Shown piece by piece: positions 50,418 to 58,526 of a stretch of 64,000 nt of DNA (its first letter is position 1; each line of letters opens with the position of its first letter). Below the pieces are notes generated by a model. It saw only the letters and a list, made by a program, of their open reading frames with translations. It ran no database searches and was not told the DNA's origin. Source of the stretch: Streptomyces parvulus (lineage in GTDB: Bacteria; Actinomycetota; Actinomycetes; Streptomycetales; Streptomycetaceae); the NCBI RefSeq assembly GCF_014648855.1, contig NZ_BMRX01000004.1, forward strand, positions 421,663 to 485,662. The letters are read 5' to 3'. The position numbers were made by a program, and so were the translations under genes.

Positions 50418-51296
50418 TCAGTACGCCCGGGGCGCGGCGGCCCCCGCGGGCCCCGCCGGTCCGGTGGCCAGCAGGCGCCGCAGGGCAGTGCGCAGGGCGC
50501 CGACGAACGCGTCGCGGCCGGTGTCGTCGAGGGCGTCGAGCGACAGGTACGGGTTGAGGTCCTCCAGCTCGACCAGCAGCAGTTCACCGTCCGGCGCCCG
50601 GCAGGCGTCGACGCGCTGGATGCCGTGGTCGAGGCCGTTCCACTCGATGAACCGCCGTGCGAAGCCGAGGTCGGCCACGGTGGCGTCGTAGGGCTCCAGC
50701 CGCCAGCGCCGCTCGGGGTGCGGCGCGTACAGGGCGTACTGGAAGTCGTGGTCGACGAAGTAGAAGGACACCTCGTACGCGAAGTCGACGCGCGGCTGCA
50801 CGAGCAGGTCCCCGGCTCCGGCGCCCATCACCTCGGCGACCCGGCCGGCGGGGACGATCCGCAGGCCCGCGGAGTCCGCGCCGAGCCGGGGCTTGACGAC
50901 GTACTCGTCCGCGTCGGGAAGGCGGTGCAGGTCCTCGGCGCGGTCGGCGGTGGGGATGACGGGGAAGCCGGCGGCGGTCAGGTCGAGCAGGTACTGCTTG
51001 CCGGCCATGTCGGCCCTGCCCGTGAGCTGGTTGTAGACGAGGGTCCCGCGTTCGGCGGCGCGTTCGCGGAAGGCGTCGTAGGCCGCCTTGTGGCCGAGCA
51101 CGGGGCCGCTGTTGCGCACGACCACGGCGTCGAAGGCGTCGAGCAGCGCGGCGGCCTCCCCGGGGTGGCACAGGGCGAGGTCGAACTCCTCGCGCAGGCG
51201 CGAGGTCAGGAAGATGTCCTCGTCGCAGTAGCGCCGTCCGCGTGCCTCGTAGGCCAGGTCGGTGACGTACAGGAGGCGGGGGCGGGCGGGCGGCAT
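50418..51296 (-). CDS. ATP-grasp fold protein
   Basis: A 292-residue protein with the RimK/glutathione-synthase style ATP-grasp layout. RPRLLYVTDLAYEARGRRYCDEDIFLTSRLREEFDLALCH is a pre-ATP-grasp domain, and FDAVVVRNSGPVLGHKAAYDAF follows. YVVKPRLGADSAGLRIV supplies the ATP-binding Lys; LLVQPRVDFAYEVSFYFVD follows; the end ELLLVELEDLNPYLSLD gives the metal ligands (E-x-x-x-x-N). It would form an amide or related bond from a carboxylate with ATP, but acceptor and donor are unknown. It diverges from the TetR gene, with two palindromic candidate TetR sites between them. Confidence 0.8.
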   Translation of the reverse strand: MPPARPRLLYVTDLAYEARGRRYCDEDIFLTSRLREEFDLALCHPGEAAALLDAFDAVVVRNSGPVLGHKAAYDAFRERAAERGTLVYNQLTGRADMAGKQYLLDLTAAGFPVIPTADRAEDLHRLPDADEYVVKPRLGADSAGLRIVPAGRVAEVMGAGAGDLLVQPRVDFAYEVSFYFVDHDFQYALYAPHPERRWRLEPYDATVADLGFARRFIEWNGLDHGIQRVDACRAPDGELLLVELEDLNPYLSLDALDDTGRDAFVGALRTALRRLLATGPAGPAGAAAPRAY

Positions 51297-51356
51297 GCGG
51301 GCTCCTCGGTGCTGATCGGAAGTGATCGTATGCGACCGGACTCGACATGCGGCAAG

Positions 51357-51369
51357 GGCACTCAGTTCC
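51357..51369. promoter_or_regulatory. TetR candidate operator 1
   Basis: GGCACTCAGTTCC, an odd-centred inverted repeat with one mismatch, between the divergent ATP-grasp and TetR genes. Confidence 0.5.
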
Positions 51370-51380
51370 CTCCTCCCGCT

Positions 51381-51391
51381 GCACTCAGTGC
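51381..51391. promoter_or_regulatory. TetR candidate operator 2
   Basis: GCACTCAGTGC, perfect arms around a central C, followed by CATG; centre 23 bp from operator 1 and 39 bp before the TetR start. Nearly the same sequence recurs at 52197. Confidence 0.6.
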
Positions 51392-51424
51392 CATGATCGT
51401 CGGCGAGCTGCTACGTTCGCCCTC

Positions 51425-52171
51425 ATGAGCACCAGCAGTGCGGCGCCCCGCCGCGGGGACGGGACGGACGCGCCGGGTGCCCGGCCGCCGATGCGGGAGG
51501 CGCTGGTCGCGGCGGCGTTCCAGCTGTTCCTGGAGCACGGCTACGAGCAGACCACGGTCGACGACATCGTGGCCCTGGCCGGCGTCGGACGGCGGTCCTT
51601 CTTCCGCTACTTCCCGTCCAAGGAGGACGTGGTCTTCCCGGACCACGAGCGGTGCCTGGCCGACATGACCGCGTTCCTGGCCGACTCGCCGGCGGACGCC
51701 GACCCGGTGCGGCGCGTGTGCGACGCGGCCCGTCTGGTGCTGCGCATGTACGCCGAGAACCCCGACTTCTCGGTGCAGCGCTACCGCCTCACCAAGCGGG
51801 TCGCCGGGCTGCGCGCCTACGAGTTGTCGGTGGTGTGGCGCTACGAGCGCGCCCTGGCCGGGTATCTGCGCGCGCGCCTGGAGGACCGGCCGGACGGCCG
51901 GCTGCGGGCGGACGTGATCGCGGCCGCGGTGGTCGCGGCGCACAACAACGCCCTGCGCGGCTGGCTCCGTTCGGACGGCCGGGACGACGCCGGCGCCGCG
52001 GTGGACCACGCGCTGGGCCACGCACAGGCCGTCTTCGGCGACGCCCCCGCGGCGCCCCGGGGCGGCCCGCCCGGCGACCTGGTGGTGGTGGCCGCGCGGC
52101 GCGGAACGCCCCTGTGGCAGGTCGTCCGGGAGATCGAGACGGCCTTCGCGGACGATGCGCCGCCCAACTGA
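51425..52171 (+). CDS. TetR family transcriptional regulator
   Basis: A 248-residue regulator with an ATG start. Helix-turn-helix at about residues 25-70: PPMREALVAAAFQLFLEHGYEQTTVDDIVALAGVGRRSFFRYFPSKEDVVFPDHERC. The ligand domain (80-210) is helical, with LRMYAENPDFSVQRYRL. The C-terminal 40 residues (GDLVVVAARRGTPLWQVVREIE) go beyond the usual TetR length. Three copies of a CACT-S-AGTG palindrome sit at its own promoter (two) and in front of the next gene (one), so it probably controls itself, the divergent ATP-grasp gene and the downstream DUF35 gene. Confidence 0.9.
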   Translation: MSTSSAAPRRGDGTDAPGARPPMREALVAAAFQLFLEHGYEQTTVDDIVALAGVGRRSFFRYFPSKEDVVFPDHERCLADMTAFLADSPADADPVRRVCDAARLVLRMYAENPDFSVQRYRLTKRVAGLRAYELSVVWRYERALAGYLRARLEDRPDGRLRADVIAAAVVAAHNNALRGWLRSDGRDDAGAAVDHALGHAQAVFGDAPAAPRGGPPGDLVVVAARRGTPLWQVVREIETAFADDAPPN

Positions 52172-52196
52172 GGGTACGGAGTACCTTTACGTGTGA

Positions 52197-52207
52197 CACT
52201 GAGTGCC
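52197..52207. promoter_or_regulatory. TetR candidate operator 3
   Basis: CACTGAGTG (perfect, centred on G52201) followed by CC, almost the inverse of operator 2. It lies between the TetR gene and the DUF35 gene, 102 bp before the latter. Confidence 0.55.
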
Positions 52208-52308
52208 ATACGCTCTGTCGCGTGCACGGTGGCACGGTGAGCCGCGCACACGCGTGCCCGGTGACCGCGCACGCGGGATTCCGGCCCGAGTGCAGGGAGT
52301 TGACCAGC

Positions 52309-52722
52309 GTGTACCACCACTCAGGAAACGTCGCTCAGCGGACGGCCGGCTCCCCCACGGGTGTGCTCGAACCGCAGGCGCCCGACACCGAGGCCGTCTT
52401 CTACCAGCGCTGCACCTGGTGCGGCACCGCGATGTACCACCGCGTGCTGTGCCCGGTCTGCCGCGGCAGCGAGCTGCGGACGGAGCGCAGCGAGGGCACG
52501 GGCACGGTGCGCCACGCCACGGTGGTGCACCGCAACAGCCCGGCCGCGCGCAACGTGTCGCTGATAGAGATGACCGAGGGCTTCGTGCTGCGCGGCCGGG
52601 TCATGGGCCCGCTCATCGGCATCCACAGCGGTGACCGGGTACGGCTGTCCACCGCCAAGGACCCGGTGCGGGGCGAGCCGGTCTTCCAGCTGGTCGACGA
52701 GCCCTACCGGGCCTGGACCTGA
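52309..52722 (+). CDS. DUF35/OB-fold zinc-ribbon protein
   Basis: A 137-residue protein from GTG with AGGGAG upstream. The zinc ribbon is FYQRCTWCGTAMYHRVLCPVCRGSEL (C-x2-C and C-x2-C, about residues 33-56), followed by an OB-fold of about 75 residues (GTGTVRHATVVHRN to VRLSTAKDPVRGEPVFQLVDEP). DUF35 proteins bind acyl-CoA and usually accompany a thiolase-like subunit; no thiolase gene is nearby. A palindrome shared with the TetR promoter precedes it. Role unknown; the domain suggests acyl-CoA or ketoacyl handling. Confidence 0.82.
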   Translation: MYHHSGNVAQRTAGSPTGVLEPQAPDTEAVFYQRCTWCGTAMYHRVLCPVCRGSELRTERSEGTGTVRHATVVHRNSPAARNVSLIEMTEGFVLRGRVMGPLIGIHSGDRVRLSTAKDPVRGEPVFQLVDEPYRAWT

Positions 52723-52729
52723 GGGCGGG

Positions 52730-53125
52730 TCAGGACGCGGGCGGGGCGGGCGTGATGCGGATGCCCAGGGTGCCGTCCAGTCCCCGGCGCAGCCGGCTGC
52801 CGAACAGGGTGAGCCGGCCGAGGACGCCGTACTTGCGGGCGAGCATCCTCCGGTAGCGGGCGGTGGTGGCCGGGTCGCAGATCTCCGCCGTCCCCGGCAC
52901 CTGCTCACCGGTCGGCCGGCCGCGCACGTCGCAGGGGCCGACGAGCACGTCGGCGCGGTTGCGGACGCGCTTGACCTTCCAGGAGTCGGCGGCGGTCCAG
53001 ACGCCGAGCGCGTCGCCGTCCCGTACGACCCACACCGGGGTGGCGACCGGGGTGCCGTTCTTCCGGTAGGTGGTGACCAGCAGGTACTTGCCGGCGCCGA
53101 GCCGGTCGAGTGACGCGTCGTCCAT
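52730..53125 (-). CDS. PPOX-class F420-dependent oxidoreductase
   Basis: A 131-residue split-barrel flavin/F420-binding protein. YLLVTTYRKNGTPVATPVWVVRDGDALGVWTAADSWKVKRVRNRADVLVGPCDVRGRP follows the F420-dependent PPOX family (TIGR03666 type), with the conserved T-x-R-K-N/D-G-x-x-V-x-T-P-V-W and S-x-K-x-x-R-x-R-x-x-P/D residues. Such enzymes use reduced F420 to reduce small or aromatic substrates. The ATG at 53125 lacks a clear ribosome site; a TTG three codons earlier is possible. The gene follows the aminotransferase gene by 11 bp on the same strand and may be read with it. Confidence 0.87.
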   Translation of the reverse strand: MDDASLDRLGAGKYLLVTTYRKNGTPVATPVWVVRDGDALGVWTAADSWKVKRVRNRADVLVGPCDVRGRPTGEQVPGTAEICDPATTARYRRMLARKYGVLGRLTLFGSRLRRGLDGTLGIRITPAPPAS

Positions 53126-53136
53126 GGTCGGCAAGT

Positions 53137-54354
53137 CTAGGCCCCGGTCCCCGGTGTGTGCCGTGGCGCCCGCCCCCGGTCCAGGGCCGCGCGCATCCGG
53201 TGCACCGCCTCCGTGATCACCTCCGGGGAGGTCGCCAGGTTGAGCCGCACGTGTCCCGCTCCGCCGCTGCCGAAGGGGATGCCGGAGCTGAGGGCGACCC
53301 GGCCCCGGTCGAGGAAGACCTGCGCGGGGTCGTCGCCGAGGCCCAGCGCGCGGCAGTCCAGCCAGGCCAGGTAGGTCGCCTCCCCAGCGCGGTGGACGAC
53401 CCCGGGAAGGTGCTCGGCCAGCAGGCCGGTGAGCAGCCGCCGGTTCTCGTCGAGCCCCGCGAGGACGGCGTCCAGCCAGTCGGTGCCGTCGCGCAGGGCG
53501 GCGGTGTGGGCGAGGACGCCCACGTGGCTCGGGCCGTGCGAGACCTCCTCCGGCATCCGGGCGAGGTCGTCGGCGGCACCGGGTCCGGCGAGGGCGAGCG
53601 CCGCCTTGAGCCCGGCCAGGTTCCAGCCCTTGGACGCGGACATCAGCGCGAGACCGCGCTCCGCGCCCGGCACGGCGAGGTAGGGCGTGAAGCGCGTGTC
53701 GCCGGTGACGACGGGGGCGTGGATCTCGTCGGCGACGACGCGGACGCCGTGGCGCTCCGCGAGGGCGGCGACCGCGGCGAGTTCACCGGCGGTGTGCACG
53801 GTGCCGGTCGGGTTGTGCGGGCTGCACAGCAGGTACGCGGCCCGCCCGCCGCCGGACACGGCACGGCGGAAGGCCTCCTCGAGCGCCGCGAGATCGAGTC
53901 GCAGGTGGGGGCCGAGGGGCGCCTCGACGACGCGCCGGTCCAGGTGGGTGACGAACTGGTAGAAGGGCGGGTAGACGGGCGGGTTGACGACGACGGCGTC
54001 GCCGGGCTCCGTGACGAGCTTGAGCATCTCGACCACGCCCAGCATCACGTCCGGCACGATCGCCGTGCGCTCCACGGCCAGGTCGTCCCAGCCCCACCTC
54101 TTGCCGGCGAAGTCGGCGAGGGCCTCGGCGTAGCCGGTTCCCGCGGGGTAGCCGGTGTCGCCCAGTTCCATGGCCCCGGTGACCGCGCGCACGACGGCGG
54201 GGGCGAGCGGTACGTCCATCTCCGCCACCCACAGCGGCAGCACGTCCGCGGGGTGGGTGCGCCACTTCATGCTGGTACGGCGGCGCAGCTGGTCCAGGGT
54301 GAGTGCGTGCAGGGGGTTGGGGACACCGGGCCGGTGGGGCGGGATGCGGGTCAT
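53137..54354 (-). CDS. MalY/PatB family pyridoxal-phosphate aminotransferase (C-S lyase type)
   Basis: A 405-residue PLP enzyme, fold type I. The signature [27 protein letters not shown] (R-x-S-x-K-W and W-x-A-[ED]-M-D) is typical of MalY/PatB cystathionine beta-lyases. [39 protein letters not shown] and the PLP lysine in [15 protein letters not shown] (about residue 246) are all present. [19 protein letters not shown] ends the protein with the substrate-binding Arg. It should cleave C-S bonds or transaminate; the substrate is not decided. No Met/Cys genes are nearby. Confidence 0.92.
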   Translation of the reverse strand: MTRIPPHRPGVPNPLHALTLDQLRRRTSMKWRTHPADVLPLWVAEMDVPLAPAVVRAVTGAMELGDTGYPAGTGYAEALADFAGKRWGWDDLAVERTAIVPDVMLGVVEMLKLVTEPGDAVVVNPPVYPPFYQFVTHLDRRVVEAPLGPHLRLDLAALEEAFRRAVSGGGRAAYLLCSPHNPTGTVHTAGELAAVAALAERHGVRVVADEIHAPVVTGDTRFTPYLAVPGAERGLALMSASKGWNLAGLKAALALAGPGAADDLARMPEEVSHGPSHVGVLAHTAALRDGTDWLDAVLAGLDENRRLLTGLLAEHLPGVVHRAGEATYLAWLDCRALGLGDDPAQVFLDRGRVALSSGIPFGSGGAGHVRLNLATSPEVITEAVHRMRAALDRGRAPRHTPGTGA

Positions 54355-54506
54355 GGGGCTCAAGATAGGTCGCGCGGCCGGGCGGCGAAACAGGGCGCCC
54401 GGCCCGGTGAACGCCCGCGCGCCCGTCCCCGTATGGGAGGAGGGCGCTGCACGTCCGAAGGCCCCCGCGGTGGTGACACCGCGTGTCGGGGTTCGGGAGC
54501 GCACGT

Positions 54507-55847
54507 ATGAGGCACGCACGACGACGCATCGTCCGGCGGGTGGCACGGCTGGCCGCGGTCGGCGGACTCCTGGTCGGGGGGACGATGGTCACCCGGGCCG
54601 TGGCGAGCGAACCGCCGGACGCGTCCGCGGCGCCGCACACCCTGTCGCGGACGGCGTCCGGCGCCGGTCTGGTCGCCGAGCTGGGCGACGAGCGCACGGC
54701 CGGGCACTGGGTCGGTACCGACGGGCGGCCGGTCGTCGCGGTCACCGATGAGCGGACGGCCGGGACGGTGCGGCGGTCCGGCGTGGCGGCGAAGGTCGTA
54801 CGGCACAGCATGTCGGAGCTGAGGTCGGCGGCCTCGACGCTGCGCGCGGCCCCCCGGGTGCCGGGGACGGCCTGGGCGCTCGACTACCGGTCCAACGAGG
54901 TGGTCGTACGCGGCGACCGGACCGTCTCCCCGGCCGCCTGGTCGCGGCTGACGGGCGTGGCGGAGGGCATCGGCGGCTTCGTCCGCATGGAGCGCACCGA
55001 GGGCACCTTCACCACGCGGCTCAACGGCGCGGAGCCGATCCTGTCCACGGCGGGGCGCTGCTCGGCGGGGTTCAACGTGACGGACGGGCGCGCCGACTTC
55101 ATCCTCACCGCCGGTCACTGCGGGCCGACCGGGTCGGTCTGGTTCGGTGACGGAGGCGGCGGCCGGCAGGTCGGCAGGACGGTCGCGGGCAGCTTCCCCG
55201 GGGACGACTTCTCCCTGGTGGAGTACGCGAACGGCAAGGCGGGGGACGGGGCCGGGGTGGTGGCGGTGGGCGACGGCAAGGGGGTGCGGATCACGGGCGC
55301 CGGTGAACCGGCCGTCGGACAGCGGGTGTTCCGCAGCGGCAGCACCAGCGGGCTGCGCGACGGGCGGGTGACGGCGCTGGACGCGACGGTCAACTACCCG
55401 GAGGGCACGGTGAGCGGGCTGATCGAGACCGACGTGTGCGCCGAACCCGGGGACAGCGGTGGTCCGATGTTCTCCGAGGGCATCGCGCTGGGCGTGACCT
55501 CGGGCGGCAACGGCGACTGCGCGAAGGGCGGCACGACGTACTTCCAGCCGCTGCCCGAGGCCATGGAGTCGCTGGGCGTCCGCCTGATCGTCGACGGGCA
55601 GCAGGGCGGCGGCCCGGGTGCGGCGCCCTCGTCACCGGCCGCCGGCGCGGCGGCGCCGGGCGCCACGGCGCCCGTGACGGGCGTCGAGGGCTCGACGCTG
55701 CTCGCGCGGTTGACGGACCGGCGCAACGTGGGGCCGGGCCTGCTGGTCGTGGCGGGAAGTCTGATGGCGCTGGTGGCCACACGGTGGATCCGTGCCGAGG
55801 CGGACCGGAAGGCGTACCGGCGGCACTACGCGTCGACGTGGGGCTGA
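54507..55847 (+). CDS. Trypsin-like serine protease with propeptide and C-terminal membrane anchor
   Basis: A 446-residue exported protease. ATG at 54507 with GGGAGC upstream. Signal sequence at residues 8-35 ([21 protein letters not shown]). A propeptide-like region covers about 40-170 ([32 protein letters not shown], as in streptogrisins). The S1 catalytic domain (about 175-365) shows His in [11 protein letters not shown], Asp in [11 protein letters not shown] and Ser in [12 protein letters not shown] Cys pair surrounds the His. Unlike secreted streptogrisins it goes on with an Ala/Pro/Gly linker (370-395) and a membrane helix ([19 protein letters not shown], about 412-430) with a basic tail, so it is probably anchored at the cell surface. 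Confidence 0.9.
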   Translation: MRHARRRIVRRVARLAAVGGLLVGGTMVTRAVASEPPDASAAPHTLSRTASGAGLVAELGDERTAGHWVGTDGRPVVAVTDERTAGTVRRSGVAAKVVRHSMSELRSAASTLRAAPRVPGTAWALDYRSNEVVVRGDRTVSPAAWSRLTGVAEGIGGFVRMERTEGTFTTRLNGAEPILSTAGRCSAGFNVTDGRADFILTAGHCGPTGSVWFGDGGGGRQVGRTVAGSFPGDDFSLVEYANGKAGDGAGVVAVGDGKGVRITGAGEPAVGQRVFRSGSTSGLRDGRVTALDATVNYPEGTVSGLIETDVCAEPGDSGGPMFSEGIALGVTSGGNGDCAKGGTTYFQPLPEAMESLGVRLIVDGQQGGGPGAAPSSPAAGAAAPGATAPVTGVEGSTLLARLTDRRNVGPGLLVVAGSLMALVATRWIRAEADRKAYRRHYASTWG

Positions 55848-55866
55848 GCCGGGGCGGAACGAGAAG

Positions 55867-55889
55867 GGCGTCCGCGTGACGCGGACGCC
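55867..55889. terminator. Stem-loop terminator after the protease gene
   Basis: Near-continuous palindrome with 11-bp arms (GGCGTCCGCGT at 55867-55877 and complement at 55879-55889); effective stem nine base pairs with a GTGAC loop. Between the protease gene and a convergent small gene. Confidence 0.65.
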
Positions 55890-55932
55890 GCGGGATCGGG
55901 ACGCGAGGGCGCCGAGGAGTTCCGGACGGCGG

Positions 55933-56106
55933 TCAGGCGGCCGTGGCGGACTCGGGGGTCGCGCTGGCCCACTCCATGACGAGCCGCTGGTACTCCGCGC
56001 GCTGCTCGACGCTCAGTGTCCCGCCCGACCGGAGCCACAGGGCCCGGATCTCCTCGTTGACCTCGGCAGCCGATCGCTCGGAGGAGGGTTCAACAGTGGT
56101 GGACAT
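55933..56106 (-). CDS. Small conserved protein of unknown function
   Basis: A 57-residue protein. MSTTVEPSSERSAAEVNEEIR starts it, and a helical core (ALWLRSGGTLSVEQRAEYQRLVMEWASA) follows. I chose ATG 56106; an ATG four codons earlier exists and neither has a clear ribosome site. The regular hydrophobic/charged spacing and clean domain end suggest a real gene, possibly a helix-pair protein. No membrane segment, no signal. It converges with the protease gene across a stem-loop. Function unknown. Confidence 0.6.
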   Translation of the reverse strand: MSTTVEPSSERSAAEVNEEIRALWLRSGGTLSVEQRAEYQRLVMEWASATPESATAA

Positions 56107-56228
56107 GCTGTGAAGCATACGGCGCCGGACGTGAAGGCGATGTGAGTAATCGCGAGCCAAACGGACATATCAGACCGTGTTACTGGTCACGTCATTTCGC
56201 TCATCTGTCAAGGCCCACCTGCGAGTTC

Positions 56229-56267
56229 GTCGCCGCCGCGTGTGTTCCACCACACACGGGCGGCGAC
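56229..56267. terminator. Stem-loop terminator after the L,D-transpeptidase gene
   Basis: Arms GTCGCCGCC + CGTGTG pair with CACACG + GGCGGCGAC (15 base pairs, one bulged G at 56238), eight-base loop, 23 bases beyond the transpeptidase stop. Confidence 0.7.
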
Positions 56268-56289
56268 TCCCGGTCCGTGCGCCCGCGGC

Positions 56290-56985
56290 TCAGGTGCCCG
56301 GCTTGCGGCCGTACACGTAGACGTCGTCGTTCTTCTTCAGCAGCGACCAGTACTTCTTGGCGTCGTTCTTCGTCATGTTGACGCAGCCGTGCGAGCCCGG
56401 GGGGCTCCAGACGCTGACGCCGACGGAGTGGAAGGCCTGGCCGCCGTCGAAGAACTGGCTGTAGGGCATCGGCACGTCGTAGATGGTCGAGTGGTGGTTG
56501 AGGTTGCGCCAGTAGACCTTCTTCAGGCCGGTGCGCGTCTCGTAGCCGTTGCGCCCGGTGCGCACCGGCACCGGCCCGTAGACCAGCTTCCTGCCGTCCT
56601 GGATCCAGCTCAGCTGGAGGGTGAGGTCGACACAGGCGATGCGCCCCTTGTTGACCGGGCATTTGCCGGACTTGTTCGGGTTCTTGCCGACGGCCTTCTG
56701 CTTCGTCATGAGGTCCATCACGCCCCAGGTGATGGGTCCCGCGTAGCCGGCGTTGGGCGATATGCCGTGCTTGGTCTGGAACGCGCGGATGGCGTTGCAG
56801 TCGGCGGTGGACTGCTTGCCGTCGGCCGGGCGGCCGAGGAACTTCTCCACCTTCTTCTGGTACGGGCCCGTGGTCGCCGTGCAGCTCGCCGCCTGGGCCG
56901 GCGCGGCGGTGAGCGCGAGTGTGAGCGGTGCCACCAGTGCGGTGACCCCGAGTGCGACGACTGCTCGTCTGTGTGTGTCCCCCAT
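56290..56985 (-). CDS. Secreted L,D-transpeptidase (YkuD) with peptidoglycan-binding domain
   Basis: A 231-residue exported protein with AAAGG upstream of the ATG. Signal peptide at residues 1-33 (VVALGVTALVAPLTLALTAAPAQA). Residues 36-95 form a peptidoglycan-binding-like domain (VEKFLGRPADGKQSTADCNAIRAFQTKHGISPNAGYAGP). Residues 115-225 form the YkuD catalytic domain, with HSVGVSVWSPPGSHGCVNMTKNDAKKYWSLL containing the catalytic His and Cys (S-x-G-C-V-N). It cross-links stem peptides of peptidoglycan (3-3 links) or attaches proteins outside the membrane. The domain order is reversed relative to actinomycete Ldts with Ig domains, and the protein lacks a lipobox. Single gene with its own terminator. 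Confidence 0.92.
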   Translation of the reverse strand: MGDTHRRAVVALGVTALVAPLTLALTAAPAQAASCTATTGPYQKKVEKFLGRPADGKQSTADCNAIRAFQTKHGISPNAGYAGPITWGVMDLMTKQKAVGKNPNKSGKCPVNKGRIACVDLTLQLSWIQDGRKLVYGPVPVRTGRNGYETRTGLKKVYWRNLNHHSTIYDVPMPYSQFFDGGQAFHSVGVSVWSPPGSHGCVNMTKNDAKKYWSLLKKNDDVYVYGRKPGT

Positions 56986-57136
56986 GGCCGGCCTTTCGCG
57001 AAGAGGCGGTGACGTGACGGGAGATCGCCGTGGTGCGCCCCCCGGCCTGATAGACAGCCGCCGGGCGGGTTCGGTTGCCCTCCCTCTCCCACTCGCCACG
57101 AAAGCGTGACAAACACCACCGCTTTTCCGCCATCCC

Positions 57137-57937
57137 TCAGTCCGACTCCCCCCATGCGCCCACGGCCCGCCGGAAGCCCGTGTTCACCGCGGTCAGGCCG
57201 CCGTCCACGACCAGCGTGGTGCCGGTGACCCAGGACGCGTCGCGCGAGGCCAGGAACGCGACGGCGGCGGCGATGTCCTCGGGCTCGCCGACCCGGCCCA
57301 GCGGATAGACGTCCCGTACGGAGGCCAGTTCCGCGTCCCGCCCCTCCCAGGCCGTGGTGCGTACGGTGCCCGGAGTCACGAGGTTGACGCGGACGCCGCG
57401 CGCCCCGGCGTGCCCGGCCAGGGTGCGGGTCAGCGAGCCGAGCCCGGCCTTGGCGGCGCTGTAGGCGTGGTTGCCGAAGTCCTGGAGGCCGTTGACCGAG
57501 CCGATGCTCACGATCGCGCCGCGTCCGGTGGCCGCGAGGTGGGGCAGGGCCGCGCGGCAGCAGCGGTAGGCGCCGGTGAGGGTGACGTCGAGGTCGCGGG
57601 CCCAGACCTCGTCCGGTTCGTCCTCGAAGAGCGGGGCGTCGGGGGTGCAGGCGTAGGCGTTGTTGACCAGCACGTCGAGGGCGCCGAAGCGCTCCACGGC
57701 GTGCGCGACGGCCGCCTCGACGGACGACCGGTCCGTCACGTCGCAGCGGAACGCCTCCGCTTCGAGGCCCTGTTCGGCCAGCTCGCCGGCGGTGCGCCGG
57801 GCGACCGGGAGATCGATGTCGGTCAGCAGCACCCGCGCCCCCTCGGCGGCGAACCGGCGTGCGGTGGCCGCGCCGATGCCCCGGGCCGCGCCGGTGACGA
57901 GTACTCCGTGGTCCGTGAAACGCGTCGTGTCCGTCAT
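57137..57937 (-). CDS. Short-chain dehydrogenase/reductase
   Basis: Classical SDR of 266 residues. The cofactor site is VTGAARGIGAATARRFA, LVNNAYACTPDAPLF gives the NNAY motif, and the catalytic Ser lies in IVSIGSVNGLQDFGNHAYSAAKAGLGSL with Tyr-x-x-x-Lys (YSAAK). LVVDGGLTAVNT is near the end. Predicted NAD(P)-dependent alcohol/ketone oxidoreductase. The ribosome site before the ATG is weak. It is divergent from the next gene and shares no operon, so the substrate is unknown. Confidence 0.9.
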   Translation of the reverse strand: MTDTTRFTDHGVLVTGAARGIGAATARRFAAEGARVLLTDIDLPVARRTAGELAEQGLEAEAFRCDVTDRSSVEAAVAHAVERFGALDVLVNNAYACTPDAPLFEDEPDEVWARDLDVTLTGAYRCCRAALPHLAATGRGAIVSIGSVNGLQDFGNHAYSAAKAGLGSLTRTLAGHAGARGVRVNLVTPGTVRTTAWEGRDAELASVRDVYPLGRVGEPEDIAAAVAFLASRDASWVTGTTLVVDGGLTAVNTGFRRAVGAWGESD

Positions 57938-57986
57938 GGGCCCGACCGTAGTACCGGTGCGATCAACAGGCGGCTACCGTGCCGCC

Positions 57987-58526
57987 ATGTCCGCATTCCT
58001 GCAGCAACTCCCCGCGCTCCTGGGCGTCGTGATCGGCGCGCTCGGTTCGTATCTCGCCGTGGTCCGCAGCGACCGGGCGCGGCTGCGGCGCGAGACCGAG
58101 GCGCGCTGGGAGGAGCGCAGGCTGGCGGTGTACGCCGACTACGCGCGGGTCCTGAAGACGTCGGTCACCCTGGCCTACCGGATAGCCGCCCACCTCGGCA
58201 ACGACCCGCACCCCCATCCCCTCGCCCCGGACGAGGCCGCCGCCGCGCAGGCGGAGGCGGCGGTCTCCCGGGATCCCGCGGGTGAGGCGCTGCTCCTGCT
58301 GGGCAGCCGGCAGGTGGTGGAGAAGGCGCGGGTGTGGGTCCTCGCCGTGCTGGAGATGGAGCGCTTCCTGCGCGAGGAGACCCGGGACCCGGCCGCCTGG
58401 CAGGTGCTGCTGGAGCGGCACCGTGCCGCGCGGGAGGGCTACTACGGCGCCGTGCGCGAGGACCTGGCCCTGCCGCCCGGACACGGGGCGCGGTGGGCGC
58501 TGCCGCCGGTCAGCGGTAGCCGGTGA
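57987..58526 (+). CDS. Membrane-anchored conserved protein of unknown function
   Basis: A 179-residue protein with one N-terminal membrane helix (residues 6-27, LPALLGVVIGALGSYLAVV) followed by a long cytoplasmic helical region: RLRRETEARWEERRLAVYADYARVLKTSVTLAYRI, and later RQVVEKARVWVLAVLEMERFLREET. It has the general pattern of small signal-anchor proteins common in Streptomyces; no enzymatic motif. Its last 17 bases overlap the convergent SDR gene. The acidic Ala/Asp-rich loop around residue 90 is probably disordered. Confidence 0.7.
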   Translation: MSAFLQQLPALLGVVIGALGSYLAVVRSDRARLRRETEARWEERRLAVYADYARVLKTSVTLAYRIAAHLGNDPHPHPLAPDEAAAAQAEAAVSRDPAGEALLLLGSRQVVEKARVWVLAVLEMERFLREETRDPAAWQVLLERHRAAREGYYGAVREDLALPPGHGARWALPPVSGSR

